Shown: positions 26,039-35,340 of the stretch, piece by piece
Numbering within the stretch: position 1 is the first letter of the stretch
Layout of the letters: every line of letters starts with the position of its first letter
Source of the DNA: CBDDHT01 sp965227905
GTDB taxonomy: Bacteria; Pseudomonadota; Alphaproteobacteria; Rhizobiales; Methyloligellaceae
Length of the DNA: 64,000 nt
Direction: 5' to 3'
NCBI GenBank assembly: GCA_965227905.1
Contig: OZ245780.1
Coordinates: 5,828,001 to 5,892,000 of the forward strand
Position numbers and translations under genes: made by a program
Notes under the pieces: generated by a model
Database searches by the model: none
Seen by the model: the letters and a program-made list of their open reading frames with translations, nothing else
What the model was told of the DNA's origin: nothing

Positions 26039-27124
26039 ATGTTACGCTATCTCAGCGCCGCGATCATCATTCTGCTTCTGGTCCCGTTACCGGCGAATGC
26101 AGAGCTTTTTCGCTTTCGCGCGCCATCGGCGGAAGAGCTGAACGCCGATGAGACCCGCGCGATCACTGTCTACAGTTCGATCGACATCGACATCGCCAGG
26201 CCTCTCATCCGGGCCTTTCAGGCCGCGAATCCAAACACCGAAGTCGCATATCACGACCTTCAGACAGTCGATCTCTACCAACGCATTCTGAGCGAAACGG
26301 ACAAAGGTACGACCACCGCGGATATTGCAATCAGTTCGGCCATGGACCTGCAGATGAAGCTGGCGAACGATGGTTACGCCCGCTCCTGGTCGTCGTCCGT
26401 TACAGCCGACCTACCCCAATGGGCCGTTTGGCGGAACGAAGCTTTCGGCATCACGTTCGAACCCGCCGTGATGGTCTTTCACAAGCCATGGTTCAAGGAT
26501 GAGGCTCCGCCAAAATCACGGTCCGAACTCATGGCACTGCTAAGAAAACGGCAGCAGGATCTGCATGGTCGGATTGCGACATATGACGTGGAACGCAGCG
26601 GTCTTGGACTTCTCTTTCTCGCGCGCGATGCCCAGCATTCAGAAGCGATCTGGCAACTCGTCAGCCTGTTTGGCGAAAATGGCGTGAAGCTCTATTCGAG
26701 CTCCAACGCAATTATCGATCGAGTCGCCAAAGGCAAGTTCGTTCTTGGCTACAACCTGCTCGGCTCCTATGCGGCAGCGAAGGCCGCGCGCGACCCCAAT
26801 CTGGGTGTCGCACTGCTCGAAGACTACACCGTCGTGATGTCTAGGATTGCACTTATCCCGAAGTCCGCTCGCAATCCGGAGTTGGGAGCAGCATTCCTCT
26901 CCTTCATTCTGTCGGCAAAGGGCCAAGATATTCTCTCCTCGCAAATGCATATGAGTGCCCTCAGCGCCACTGTTACAGGGCCGAACACGGCTGCGGCATT
27001 GCGGCAGCAAATCGGCGGCCGTTTGCGGCCTATTCGGATCGGTCCGGGACTTCTTGTCTATCTCGATCAGGTGAAGCGAAGAAATCTCCTTCAGCGCTGG
27101 AACAGAGCCCTAGGCGGTCGCTGA
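26039..27124 (+). CDS. periplasmic binding protein linked to the TctDE system (PgtC-like)
   Basis: A 361-residue exported protein. The signal peptide LSAAIIILLLVPLPANA is followed by a type 2 binding fold (RAITVYSSIDIDIARPLIRAFQAANPNTEV, DIAISSAMDLQMKLANDG). The overall form matches iron/phosphoglycerate-type receptors, some of which act with two-component systems rather than transporters. No ABC permease is nearby. It lies divergent from the TctDE pair and upstream of tctCBA. I infer it is an accessory sensor that presents a ligand to the kinase; it could also be an orphan transport receptor. Confidence 0.8.
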   Translation: MLRYLSAAIIILLLVPLPANAELFRFRAPSAEELNADETRAITVYSSIDIDIARPLIRAFQAANPNTEVAYHDLQTVDLYQRILSETDKGTTTADIAISSAMDLQMKLANDGYARSWSSSVTADLPQWAVWRNEAFGITFEPAVMVFHKPWFKDEAPPKSRSELMALLRKRQQDLHGRIATYDVERSGLGLLFLARDAQHSEAIWQLVSLFGENGVKLYSSSNAIIDRVAKGKFVLGYNLLGSYAAAKAARDPNLGVALLEDYTVVMSRIALIPKSARNPELGAAFLSFILSAKGQDILSSQMHMSALSATVTGPNTAAALRQQIGGRLRPIRIGPGLLVYLDQVKRRNLLQRWNRALGGR

Positions 27125-27324
27125 TTAGAATCGTGGCAACTGCCTAGTTCGACAGCTCCATGACAGCTTGACCGACTATCGTGTCTGCAGCTGCGCAGAC
27201 CATCAAGAAGTCGCATCGCAGCTGGGAGAAACGCCGCTCAGCGGACCACAATCGATTTCTATCCCGGCTCTGGCCGAGCTTCCCGTCTGCGCGCGTTGAC
27301 GGTAACGCTCAAGGAGAAGACGAT

Positions 27325-28305
27325 ATGACACCTTTGAAAACCCTCGTGGGTCGTACCGCGATGGCGTCTCTGGCCGCCTTGGCCTTTGCGGCTGTAACAC
27401 CGACCAATGGTGTCGCGGCTGAGATTGAAAAGCTTCACTTCCTCATTCCCGGCGGCGCCGGTGGCGGTTGGGACGGCACGGCACGCGGCGCAGGTGAAGC
27501 CCTGACAAAAGCAAAAATGGTCGGCATCGCATCCTACGAGAATATGTCAGGCGGCGGCGGCGGAAAGGCGATCGCTCACATCATCGAGACGGCCGACCGG
27601 CAGGGCGCCACGCTGATGGTCAACTCGACGCCGATCGTATTGCGTTCGCTTCGCGGCCGTTTCCCGCAATCCTTCCGCGATCTGACGCCGATTGCCGGAA
27701 TCATCGGCGACTATGGTGCATTCGTGGCACCGGCAAATACGCCGTTCAAATCGTTCGCCGATATCGCCAAGGCCTTCAGCGAGAATCCACGCAAGGTGAA
27801 AATCGCCGGCGGGTCGGTGAAGGGTGGAATGGACCATCTGGTCGCATCGCTCACCTTCCAGGCTTATGGTGCCGATCCTTCCAAGGTTCGCTATATCTCC
27901 TATGATGCCGGCGGCAAAGCCATGGCAGGCCTTCTCTCAGGTGAAACACAACTTCTGTCGACAGGTCTCGGCGAAGCCTTGGAGCAGGCGCGTGCCGGCC
28001 AGGTGAAAATCATCTGCATCACATCCAAAGAAGCTGTCGAAGGTCACCAGCCTTGCGGCAAGGGTGCGGAGTTCGTCAATTGGCGCGGCTTCTTCGGCGC
28101 TCCCGGTCTTGATGCAGCTAAGGCCGACAAATACGCGAAGATCCTCGGTGAAGTTCAGAAAACACCAGAATGGGAAGCCGTGCGGAAGCGCAATGGTTGG
28201 GTGAACATTTATCGCCCGCGCGCCGAATTTGTTGCCTTTCTGGAAGAGCAGGAGAAGCTCATGAAAGGCCTGTTCAAGAAGCTCGGCGTCAAGACCGTCC
28301 GCTAG
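27325..28305 (+). CDS. tctC: tripartite tricarboxylate transporter receptor TctC
   Basis: A 326-residue periplasmic receptor of the Bug/TctC family. After the signal peptide (LAALAFAAVTPTNGVAAE), the blocks LHFLIPGGAGGGWDGTARGAGEAL and the region around GGSVKGGMDHL match the family's ligand loops. AAGGAGA precedes the ATG at 27325; an earlier in-frame start would add 48 residues of no family character. It collects a carboxylate for the TctAB channel. A 10-bp hairpin separates it from tctB. Confidence 0.93.
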   Translation: MTPLKTLVGRTAMASLAALAFAAVTPTNGVAAEIEKLHFLIPGGAGGGWDGTARGAGEALTKAKMVGIASYENMSGGGGGKAIAHIIETADRQGATLMVNSTPIVLRSLRGRFPQSFRDLTPIAGIIGDYGAFVAPANTPFKSFADIAKAFSENPRKVKIAGGSVKGGMDHLVASLTFQAYGADPSKVRYISYDAGGKAMAGLLSGETQLLSTGLGEALEQARAGQVKIICITSKEAVEGHQPCGKGAEFVNWRGFFGAPGLDAAKADKYAKILGEVQKTPEWEAVRKRNGWVNIYRPRAEFVAFLEEQEKLMKGLFKKLGVKTVR

Positions 28306-28325
28306 AGCGACTAGACAAGACTATG

Positions 28326-28352
28326 GTCCGCGGCGGTTCCGACGCCGCGGAC
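28326..28352 (+). promoter_or_regulatory. intercistronic hairpin between tctC and tctB
   Basis: GTCCGCGGCG (28326-28335) and CGCCGCGGAC (28343-28352) form a perfect 10-bp stem with a 7-base loop. No T-run follows. It likely protects the tctC message and lowers tctBA expression. Confidence 0.75.
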
Positions 28353-28375
28353 ACAACCTGCGGGGGAGAAGCCTC

Positions 28376-28840
28376 ATGACCAAGGATCGTGTCTCCGGGT
28401 TCGTGCTTCTGGCACTATCGCTCGGTTACCTCTTCATGGCGTACCAGATCGAGCTTTATCCGGGTTCCGAAGAGGACTTTATCAACGCCCAGACATTTCC
28501 AAAGGCGATCGGGATCGCTGCCGCCGGGTTCGCTTTCCTGATCATGATCATGCCGGGAGCGGACGATGAAGGCTTCGCGTCCTGGAAGACGCTGGACTGG
28601 ATGAAACCGGCAGCCCTTTGCGTTCTGATGGTGCTGTACGGTCTCACGATCAAGTCTGTCGGATTTTTCCTCTCCACATCGGTCTTTCTTCTTGCCGGTT
28701 ATCTTCTGCTCGGCGAGCGGCGGCCCTGGGTGCTGGGCGCAGCCTCGGTTCCGGTGGCAGGCGCCTTCCAGTTCATTCTGGATGGTCTCCTCGGCATCCA
28801 CATCACTGATCCATTTCTTGCAATGCTGGGGATCAAATAG
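28376..28840 (+). CDS. tctB: tripartite tricarboxylate transporter small subunit TctB
   Basis: A 154-residue membrane protein with four helices in the TctB pattern: an N-terminal helix VSGFVLLALSLGYLFMAY, then AGFAFLIMIM, and the paired C-terminal helices VGFFLSTSVFLLAGYLLLG and LGAASVPVAGAFQFIL. It is partner to TctA, whose start follows two bases after its stop. Length is usual for the family. Confidence 0.92.
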   Translation: MTKDRVSGFVLLALSLGYLFMAYQIELYPGSEEDFINAQTFPKAIGIAAAGFAFLIMIMPGADDEGFASWKTLDWMKPAALCVLMVLYGLTIKSVGFFLSTSVFLLAGYLLLGERRPWVLGAASVPVAGAFQFILDGLLGIHITDPFLAMLGIK

Positions 28841-28842
28841 TC

Positions 28843-30369
28843 ATGTTCGAAGGTATCCTCACAGGTCTGACGACCGTCATCCAGCCAACCAATCTGATGA
28901 TGGTCTTCGTCGGCTGCTTCGCCGGGACATTCATCGGTATGCTCCCGGGTCTCGGCCCCATCTCCGCCATCGCATTGATGATCCCTGTCACCTATGGATT
29001 CGACCCCGCGTCCGGCATGATCCTGATGGCCGGCGTCTACTACGGAGCCATTTTCGGCGGATCGACATCATCGATCCTGCTCAATGCTCCCGGCGTTGCC
29101 GGCACCGTCGCAACCTCGTTCGACGGCTATCCCATGGCTCGTCAGGGGAAAGCGGGAAAGGCATTGGCGATTGCGGCCTATGCATCATTCTCGGGTGGAA
29201 CGATTGCAGCCATCTTCCTGCTGGTCGCCGCCCCCGCATTGGCAACCGTTTCGCTAAGTTTCCAATCGGCCGAATATTTCGCGCTCATGGTCCTCGGCCT
29301 GACGGCCGTGTCGGCATTTGCCGGACGCGGACAGTTCCTAAAGGCCATGCTCATGACATGTGTCGGGCTTGGACTTGCGACCGTCGGCCAAGACGCGGCG
29401 TCCGACATCACACGCTACACGTTCGGCATGGTCGATCTGCTCGACGGGATCAGTTTCCTCCTCCTTGCCATGGCGACCTTCGCGTTGTCGGAAGCCATCA
29501 TGACAGTCCTCAAGAAAGAGGAAGTCGACCCGGAAGCACAGGCTGCCGCTCGTGGAGACCTCGGCTCCATGAAAGTGTCGGGTGAAGAGGTGAAGACTAT
29601 GGTCCCGGTGATCGGGCGCTCCTCGATCCTCGGCTTCTTCATCGGCGTCCTGCCGGGCGCCGGCGCGACGATTGCATCATTTCTCGCCTACGGCATGGAA
29701 CGCAACCTTGCCCCGGCCAAAGAGAAAGAGAAGTTCGGCAAAGGCTCTATCCGCGGCCTAACGGCTCCGGAGACCGCAAACAATGCAGCCTGTTCCGGCT
29801 CGTTCGTGCCGCTACTGACACTCGGCATCCCAGGTTCCGGAACGACGGCTGTCATGCTCGGCGCGCTCATCTCCTATGGCGTCCAACCCGGACCACGCCT
29901 TTTTGTCGAGGCACCGCAGGTCTTCTGGGCCGTGATCGTCTCAATGTATGTCGGGAATATCGTGCTTCTGATCCTCAACCTGCCGCTGATCCCTTACATT
30001 GCCCGGCTTCTGGCCCTGCCTGAGCAGATCCTGGTGCCGCTGGTCATGTTCTTCTCGCTCTGCGGTGTATATCTGGTGTCGTTCAACACGTTCGATATTC
30101 AGCTGATGGTTATCTTTGCGGTGATGGCCATCCTGCTCCGGCTGACCGGCTACCCCATGGCGCCACTCATACTTGGCTTTGTCCTGGGCAAGCTCATGGA
30201 GGAAAATCTCCGGCGGGCATTGGAAATCGCCGACGGTTGGTACTTCATCTGGGAGCGGCCGATTACGCTGGTGATCTTCATCCTGACGGCACTCTGCCTG
30301 ATCCCGCCGCTTCGCGACATGATGCGCCGCCGCAAGGCAAAGGATGATCTCGCCGGCGAAGGTGGGTGA
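28843..30369 (+). CDS. tctA: tripartite tricarboxylate transporter large subunit TctA
   Basis: A 508-residue, about 12-helix transporter. Diagnostic blocks are GTFIGMLPGLGPISAIALMIP near residue 30, YYGAIFGGSTSSILLNAPG near 67, GFFIGVLPGAGATIASFLAYG near 265, and PLLTLGIPGSGTTAVMLGAL near 325. It is the final gene of tctCBA and ends just before a bidirectional terminator. It carries out sodium-coupled uptake of a carboxylate; substrate unproven. Confidence 0.96.
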   Translation: MFEGILTGLTTVIQPTNLMMVFVGCFAGTFIGMLPGLGPISAIALMIPVTYGFDPASGMILMAGVYYGAIFGGSTSSILLNAPGVAGTVATSFDGYPMARQGKAGKALAIAAYASFSGGTIAAIFLLVAAPALATVSLSFQSAEYFALMVLGLTAVSAFAGRGQFLKAMLMTCVGLGLATVGQDAASDITRYTFGMVDLLDGISFLLLAMATFALSEAIMTVLKKEEVDPEAQAAARGDLGSMKVSGEEVKTMVPVIGRSSILGFFIGVLPGAGATIASFLAYGMERNLAPAKEKEKFGKGSIRGLTAPETANNAACSGSFVPLLTLGIPGSGTTAVMLGALISYGVQPGPRLFVEAPQVFWAVIVSMYVGNIVLLILNLPLIPYIARLLALPEQILVPLVMFFSLCGVYLVSFNTFDIQLMVIFAVMAILLRLTGYPMAPLILGFVLGKLMEENLRRALEIADGWYFIWERPITLVIFILTALCLIPPLRDMMRRRKAKDDLAGEGG

Positions 30370-30397
30370 CCAGAACAGAGCCCACGCCATGAACGAA

Positions 30398-30427
30398 CCG
30401 CACTCAATCTGCAACGATTGAGTGCGG
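30398..30427. terminator. bidirectional terminator
   Basis: A perfect 12-bp stem, CCGCACTCAATC against GATTGAGTGCGG, with a 6-base loop (TGCAAC). It lies between tctA (ending 30369, plus) and the ABC ATPase gene (ending 30441, minus), so it serves both convergent operons. A T-rich stretch (CTCGTTTT) follows on the plus strand. Confidence 0.85.
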
Positions 30428-30440
30428 CCTCGTTTTCCAA

Positions 30441-31253
30441 CTACAGAAATGACGCTCGGAACCGATGCAGAAAATCCTTCAAACGATCGCTTTGCGGATC
30501 ATGGAGTAGCCTGGCCGGTGCGCCCTCTTCGACGATATGGCCGCCATCAATGAACATGAGACGGCTGCTCACATCGTGGGCAAACTGCATTTCATGGGTG
30601 ACGATGATCATCGTCATGCCTTCTTCCGCGAGCTGCTGCATGACGCCCAACACTTCACCGACCAACTCAGGGTCGAGAGCCGATGTTACTTCATCGAAGA
30701 GCATAACCTTCGGCTCCATTGCTAGTGCGCGGGCAATAGCCACACGTTGCTGCTGACCACCGGAAAGCTTTGACGGATACTGATCGACCTTTTCGGCAAG
30801 TCCAACTTTGTCAAGGAGCACGCGGGCGAGATCTTCAGCTTCCTTGCGTGGAACCTGCTTCACGCTTATAGGCGCCATGGTGATGTTATCGAGGACACTG
30901 CGGTGTGGAAACAGATTGAAGCTCTGAAAGACCATGCCGACATTCGATCGCAAACGCGCGACGTCGGCTTCCGACTGGCGTGAACGCCGGCCGTCAGCAT
31001 CGATCTGGAAGCCGATCATCTCATCCTCGATCCAGATCTCGCCGTCGTCATACTCTTCCAGAAAATTGATACAGCGTAGGATCGTCGACTTCCCCGATCC
31101 ACTCGGCCCGATGATCGCGAGAACTTCGCCGCGCGGGACGTCGAAGGAGACGCCGTCGAGAACAAGATTGTCGCCAAAGCTCTTTCGAACATCCTTGGCT
31201 TGCACCATAGGAATGGCGGACGGATCAACGGTGTCTCCGGCTTTAGTGGTCAT
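30441..31253 (-). CDS. polar amino-acid ABC transporter ATP-binding protein
   Basis: A 270-residue ATPase of the GlnQ/HisP class: Walker A GPSGSGKST, Q-loop in VFQSFNLFPH, signature LSGGQQQR, Walker B VMLFDEVTSALDP, and switch H in IVTHEM. The variant DEV for DEP is normal for the class. The start overlaps the end of the permease gene by 11 bases; a later in-frame ATG is possible. It energises the two permeases downstream in map order and upstream in transcription. Confidence 0.94.
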   Translation of the reverse strand: MTTKAGDTVDPSAIPMVQAKDVRKSFGDNLVLDGVSFDVPRGEVLAIIGPSGSGKSTILRCINFLEEYDDGEIWIEDEMIGFQIDADGRRSRQSEADVARLRSNVGMVFQSFNLFPHRSVLDNITMAPISVKQVPRKEAEDLARVLLDKVGLAEKVDQYPSKLSGGQQQRVAIARALAMEPKVMLFDEVTSALDPELVGEVLGVMQQLAEEGMTMIIVTHEMQFAHDVSSRLMFIDGGHIVEEGAPARLLHDPQSDRLKDFLHRFRASFL

Positions 31254-31890
31254 AGGCGAACCGCTTCTCGAGCCGCCGCGCGGCTATGGTCAATGGATAG
31301 CAAATGATGAAGTAGATCAGCATTACGCCGAGAAAGATTTGGAACGCGGCGAGCGTTCGCTCGACGACTTCACGCGCTGCATAGGTCAACTCCCAAACAC
31401 CGACCACGGACACATAGGCCGTCGCCTTGATCATCATTACCGAATTGTTGAGTAGTGGTGGGACCGACATGGCCATCGCTTGCGGCAGGATTACCAGACG
31501 CAGCATGGTCATGCGGCGCATACCAAGCCCCTTTGCGGCCTCGACCTGCATTTTTGGAACCGCCAGTATGGCGCCCCGCGCAATCTCGGTGACGAACGCA
31601 CCTGTGTAGAGAATGAGTGCGCCGATAACAGCGGTGACATCACCAACGATCAGTCCCAACTCCGGCAACGCGTAGTAAGCCAGGAACATCCACACCAAGA
31701 CCGGAATACCGCGAATGACAAACACGTAACCCGTAATGAGCCAGCGAATGAATGCCGGAGCCATTGCACTCACGACACCCAAAGCCATACCGAAGATGGT
31801 TCCGATCCCGACGCCGACCAGTGCCAGCCAGAGTGTTTGTACCGCGCCCTTCAGGAGATAAGGCAGATTACTGGCGAGAATATCGAACAT
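31243..31890 (-). CDS. polar amino-acid ABC transporter permease
   Basis: A 215-residue HisM/GlnP-type permease. It has an N-terminal block LLKGAVQTLWLALVGVGIG and the EAA loop EAAKGLGMRRMTMLRLVILPQA at about residues 130-152. The ATG at 31890 has GAGG nine bases upstream and is four bases past the stop of the other permease; a longer frame would overlap that gene. Forms a heterodimer with the product of 31895-32566. Confidence 0.94.
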   Translation of the reverse strand: MFDILASNLPYLLKGAVQTLWLALVGVGIGTIFGMALGVVSAMAPAFIRWLITGYVFVIRGIPVLVWMFLAYYALPELGLIVGDVTAVIGALILYTGAFVTEIARGAILAVPKMQVEAAKGLGMRRMTMLRLVILPQAMAMSVPPLLNNSVMMIKATAYVSVVGVWELTYAAREVVERTLAAFQIFLGVMLIYFIICYPLTIAARRLEKRFAYDH

Positions 31891-31894
31891 GAGC

Positions 31895-32566
31895 TTACTG
31901 CCTCGCCCGCAAACGCATTTCGGCAAATCGCAGTAGGATGCCGAAAGTGGAGGTGAGGATCAGGTAGATCACGGCAATGAAGAGGAAGACTTCGAAAGAC
32001 GCACCGCTGCGTTCGATGACCATCTTGCCCGAAAGGGTCAACTCCACAATGCCGATGGCGGAAACCAACGACGTATCCTTTATCAGGATGACGAGCTGAT
32101 TACCGATCGGCGGCACGACCTTGAGAACCGCCTGAGGCAGGATCACCTGTCGCATGGCTTTGCGCCGGGTCATCCCGAGTGCCAGAGCCCCCTCCCACTG
32201 TCGATTGGAGATCGCAAGAATTCCGGCGCGATAGATCTCAGCAAGAAAGGCGCCATGCTGTGACGCAATCGCAATGACGCCGCAGAGAAATGCCGACAGA
32301 GGCAGCCCGATCAGGGGCAAGCCAAAATACGATAGATAGATATGGAGAATGAGTGGTGTGTTTCGCACAAGCTCGATGTAGGCGATCACCGGCCCTGAAA
32401 CGATCCGCAGGGACGACATGCGCGGACCCACAAGAACCAGACCCCAGACAACGGCTCCGATCATCGATGCGGCAGCGATCGCAAGCGTAAGCATAACCCC
32501 ATCCCAAAACCGGGGTAGCTGGCTCGCGAGGAAACTCAGTTCGAGATAGTCGAGTATCCAGGTCAT
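31895..32566 (-). CDS. polar amino-acid ABC transporter permease
   Basis: A 223-residue partner permease with the same family layout (FWDGVMLTLAIAAASMIG; EGALALGMTRRKAMRQVILPQA). The ATG at 32566 is used; an in-frame TTG two codons upstream is possible. It is separated from the binding-protein gene by 183 bases holding a hairpin, a common arrangement that gives excess receptor. Confidence 0.93.
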   Translation of the reverse strand: MTWILDYLELSFLASQLPRFWDGVMLTLAIAAASMIGAVVWGLVLVGPRMSSLRIVSGPVIAYIELVRNTPLILHIYLSYFGLPLIGLPLSAFLCGVIAIASQHGAFLAEIYRAGILAISNRQWEGALALGMTRRKAMRQVILPQAVLKVVPPIGNQLVILIKDTSLVSAIGIVELTLSGKMVIERSGASFEVFLFIAVIYLILTSTFGILLRFAEMRLRARQ

Positions 32567-32685
32567 GAGCAACGAGACAGGTCAACGGCAGTAGAGGCGT
32601 CTTCTGTCTGCCGTCCATTCTTCTGAAGCAACTTTTGTCTCCAGCAATCGCTAATGAGGCTGATGGTGTGATCACAGCCAAGATT

Positions 32686-32722
32686 GGAGCGGCGCAAGCT
32701 AGCAATGCTTCGACGCCGCTCC
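32686..32722 (-). promoter_or_regulatory. hairpin between binding-protein and permease genes
   Basis: GGAGCGGCG (32686-32694) pairs with CGCCGCTCC (32714-32722); an inner AAGC/GCTT pair extends it. It follows the binding-protein stop in transcription order and likely attenuates the downstream permease genes. Confidence 0.6.
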
Positions 32723-32749
32723 TGAAGCGCTATTCGCAGATGCCCGGCC

Positions 32750-33607
32750 CTAGTTGCCGGATTTCTCTTTCGCCTTCAGCTGCTCTTCGATCCAGAACTT
32801 GGTATGCGGCGGACGGGAGCCGAACCATTTTTTGTAGATCTCAGCATATTGAGGATAGAGCGATCCACCGCGGAGCTCGTTCACATAGGTGTCGAGCACC
32901 AGCCACCAGGTGAAGTCACCGAGCTTTGTGAAGACAGCATTGTTTGTTGGAGGCGTGATCCAGTCCGAGGTCACCTGGACATCGTCATGCTGACTCACAT
33001 ACCAGCGCGCTATAGGCTCATCGAGCTGTGCTGCATTGGCACGGCCAGTGCGCACGGCATTGAATTGGGCCGCTGTCGAATCGAAGACAGACAGCTTGGC
33101 TTTCGGGAACAAGCGCTTGGCACGATCTTCCTGAGCGGGAACTGTTAGGTTTGCGACGGTGATGCTCTCCTTATTGGCATCGGCGATCTTGTTGATGCCC
33201 GAGCCCTTCTTGGAGACCAGCACAATGCCGCTGTCGACGTAACTCCGTGTAAAGGCGACCTTGGTCGGGCGTTGACTGTGTACCGTCGTGATTTGGATCC
33301 CGAAGTCGATCTTGCCGCTATTGGCATTGGCCCAGCGGGCAGCAAATCCCTGTTTGAGAAACTCGATGTGACCATCCTTGCCGAACATCTTATTCGCGAT
33401 GATCTTCGCGATATCGATATCGAATCCAACGAGCTCACCCTTCTCGTCGATAAAGCCAAAAGGGGGAGCTTCACTCGACACACCAACGATGACCTTGCCG
33501 CGCTTCAGCACTTTGTCGAGAGTGGATTCCTGAGCCGATACCGGAGCGGCTGCAAACGCCAGGCCGAGCACAATCGCGAGCACTGAAAATGTCTTGAATG
33601 CTTTCAT
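32750..33607 (-). CDS. ABC transporter substrate-binding protein, family 3
   Basis: A 285-residue exported receptor. The signal peptide ends at ...APVSAQ; the mature protein begins with the family 3 block KVIVGVSSEAPPFGFIDEKGELVGFDIDIAK and has TRSYVDSGIVLV. GGGAGG precedes the ATG. It feeds the two permeases and ATPase at 30441-32566. The adjacent aminotransferase suggests an amino acid or amine as ligand; the exact one is unknown. Confidence 0.94.
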   Translation of the reverse strand: MKAFKTFSVLAIVLGLAFAAAPVSAQESTLDKVLKRGKVIVGVSSEAPPFGFIDEKGELVGFDIDIAKIIANKMFGKDGHIEFLKQGFAARWANANSGKIDFGIQITTVHSQRPTKVAFTRSYVDSGIVLVSKKGSGINKIADANKESITVANLTVPAQEDRAKRLFPKAKLSVFDSTAAQFNAVRTGRANAAQLDEPIARWYVSQHDDVQVTSDWITPPTNNAVFTKLGDFTWWLVLDTYVNELRGGSLYPQYAEIYKKWFGSRPPHTKFWIEEQLKAKEKSGN

Positions 33608-33681
33608 TTTTTCCTCCCTTACAGATTGGCGAACATCGATGAGTAGAGCCGGATTGAATCTCCGGTTTCTTGGTCTTGATG

Positions 33682-35079
33682 TCAGGCGGTTCGTCGGAAA
33701 CCGTCATTGGCGGCAAGCGAACCGGACGAACTGAAGTCGATCTCACGGGACCGGTTTGCCGAAGCCCGTGTTATCGCTTTGTCGAGCCGGCCGACGATGT
33801 CGTCGATCTCCGCCTCGGTCACGATGAGAGGCGGGCATACCCGCATGTAGTTCTTGACCGCGATCATCACCAAACCTTCGGCCATCGCCTCACGGCGGAT
33901 GTGCTCGGCAAAGGCCGGGTCTGGTTCCCGCGTCTTTGGATCGACAACGATATCAAGCATCCGATAGAGACCGGCTCCGCGGATGTCGCCGATACACTCG
34001 TGTTTCGCCTTGAGTGCATCGAGTTTGGTCTCAAGAAGTGCGCCATGGGCTGCGGCACGGCCAGTAATGTCGTCGCGGATCACGATTTCGAGTTGCTTCA
34101 ACGCAACCGCGCAGGTCAATGGATCCTGCGGATAGGTGCCGGCCCAGGGAAGGCCTTTCTTGCCATCGCATTGATCGGCGATTTCCCGCGTCGTAGCGGT
34201 GCCACAGATCGCGAAACCGGCCGACATTCCTTTGCCGAACGTTACGATGTCGGGTGTCACGTCGTAGCGCTGAAATCCCCACATGTGCCCGGTACGGCTT
34301 GGCGCGAGCTGGCATTCGTCCAGGATCATCAGTGCGCCATGCTTATCCGCGATTTCGCGAATGCCGCGCATCCAGCGATTGGACGGCACGATCATGCCAC
34401 CAGGGACGAGAATCGATTCCAGCATGATACCAGCCACTTCCTGGCTGGTTGTGTATTCGATCATCTCGTCCGAAAGCTGAAGTGAAATGCGGTCCCACTC
34501 ATCCACATCGTCGACGGGCGCACGATAGTAGAAAGGTGGAATGATGCAGTTGGACCGCGCCGGCATTGTCAGCGGGCCGAGCCCGCGCTTGCGTGCGCCG
34601 CCAACCGTCGTCATGGCCTCGGCAGCAAGCGAGCCGCCGTGCAAGCCTCGAACGACCGAGCAAATATCAAACGCGCCAGTGACGCCCAGCGCCATGCGCA
34701 TGGCAATCTCGTTCGCTTCCGATCCCGTGACCGCAAAATTGATGACGTCCATGCCATCCGGCAACGTACTGGCGATAAGCTCGGCAAGCTCGATAGCCCA
34801 CGGATTCGAATACCAGGACGACTGATGCACGAAACGGCCGGCCATGTCCTTGATGGTCTCGGTAAGCTCAGGATGGCTATGGCCCAGCACCAAGCACATC
34901 ATGCCTGAGCTCAGATCGTAATAGGCGTTACCGTCTACATCGAAGAGCTTTACGCCCTCGCCGCGCTCGAAAATAACGCGCGGTTCGTAGCGCCATCCAA
35001 ACACATGCTCGGCGTCTCGCGCCATGTAGTCCTTGTGCCGATTCGAAAAGGTGAAGGCTTCTTCCAGACGATCGCTCAA
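33682..35079 (-). CDS. class III PLP-dependent aminotransferase
   Basis: A 465-residue fold-type I class III aminotransferase. Visible are the cofactor-binding glycine loop (NFAVTGSEANEIAMRMA), the aspartate for the pyridine nitrogen (LMILDECQLAPSRTG) and the lysine that binds PLP (VTFGKGMSAG). The family usually has DEVQTGxGRTG; here QLAPS replaces the central part, which may alter the active-site loop. It may act on omega-amino, dialkyl or other unusual amino acids brought in by the ABC transporter encoded next to it. An IclR gene lies 261 bases away on the same strand. Confidence 0.88.
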   Translation of the reverse strand: MSDRLEEAFTFSNRHKDYMARDAEHVFGWRYEPRVIFERGEGVKLFDVDGNAYYDLSSGMMCLVLGHSHPELTETIKDMAGRFVHQSSWYSNPWAIELAELIASTLPDGMDVINFAVTGSEANEIAMRMALGVTGAFDICSVVRGLHGGSLAAEAMTTVGGARKRGLGPLTMPARSNCIIPPFYYRAPVDDVDEWDRISLQLSDEMIEYTTSQEVAGIMLESILVPGGMIVPSNRWMRGIREIADKHGALMILDECQLAPSRTGHMWGFQRYDVTPDIVTFGKGMSAGFAICGTATTREIADQCDGKKGLPWAGTYPQDPLTCAVALKQLEIVIRDDITGRAAAHGALLETKLDALKAKHECIGDIRGAGLYRMLDIVVDPKTREPDPAFAEHIRREAMAEGLVMIAVKNYMRVCPPLIVTEAEIDDIVGRLDKAITRASANRSREIDFSSSGSLAANDGFRRTA

Positions 35080-35222
35080 CGTTCATGCCCCCTTGGATGT
35101 GTGCCCGCCTGAATCGATTGGACCGGTGAGCACGTCAATCGTTTGTTCCATATTTTCGAAAAAATTGTTGCGATATCTCGAACGTAGTGTCAATAGCTGT
35201 CACGCACAAACACGGGAGCCGG

Positions 35223-35248
35223 AGCACTTTGGAAGGCTCCAAAGTGCT
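35223..35248. repeat. 11-bp perfect hairpin upstream of the aminotransferase
   Basis: AGCACTTTGGA (35223-35233) pairs with TCCAAAGTGCT (35238-35248) over a 4-base loop AGGC. It lies 93 bases past the IclR gene's stop and 144 bases before the aminotransferase start, so it may end the IclR transcript. No T-run is seen on either strand. Confidence 0.5.
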
Positions 35249-35340
35249 TGGTCCGGATCAGTCGGGATGAGTTGATGGAGTCTGGCCGCTTAGCGAGATC
35301 GACCAGAAGACGGCCTCATCGCAATCCGATGGACGAGGTC

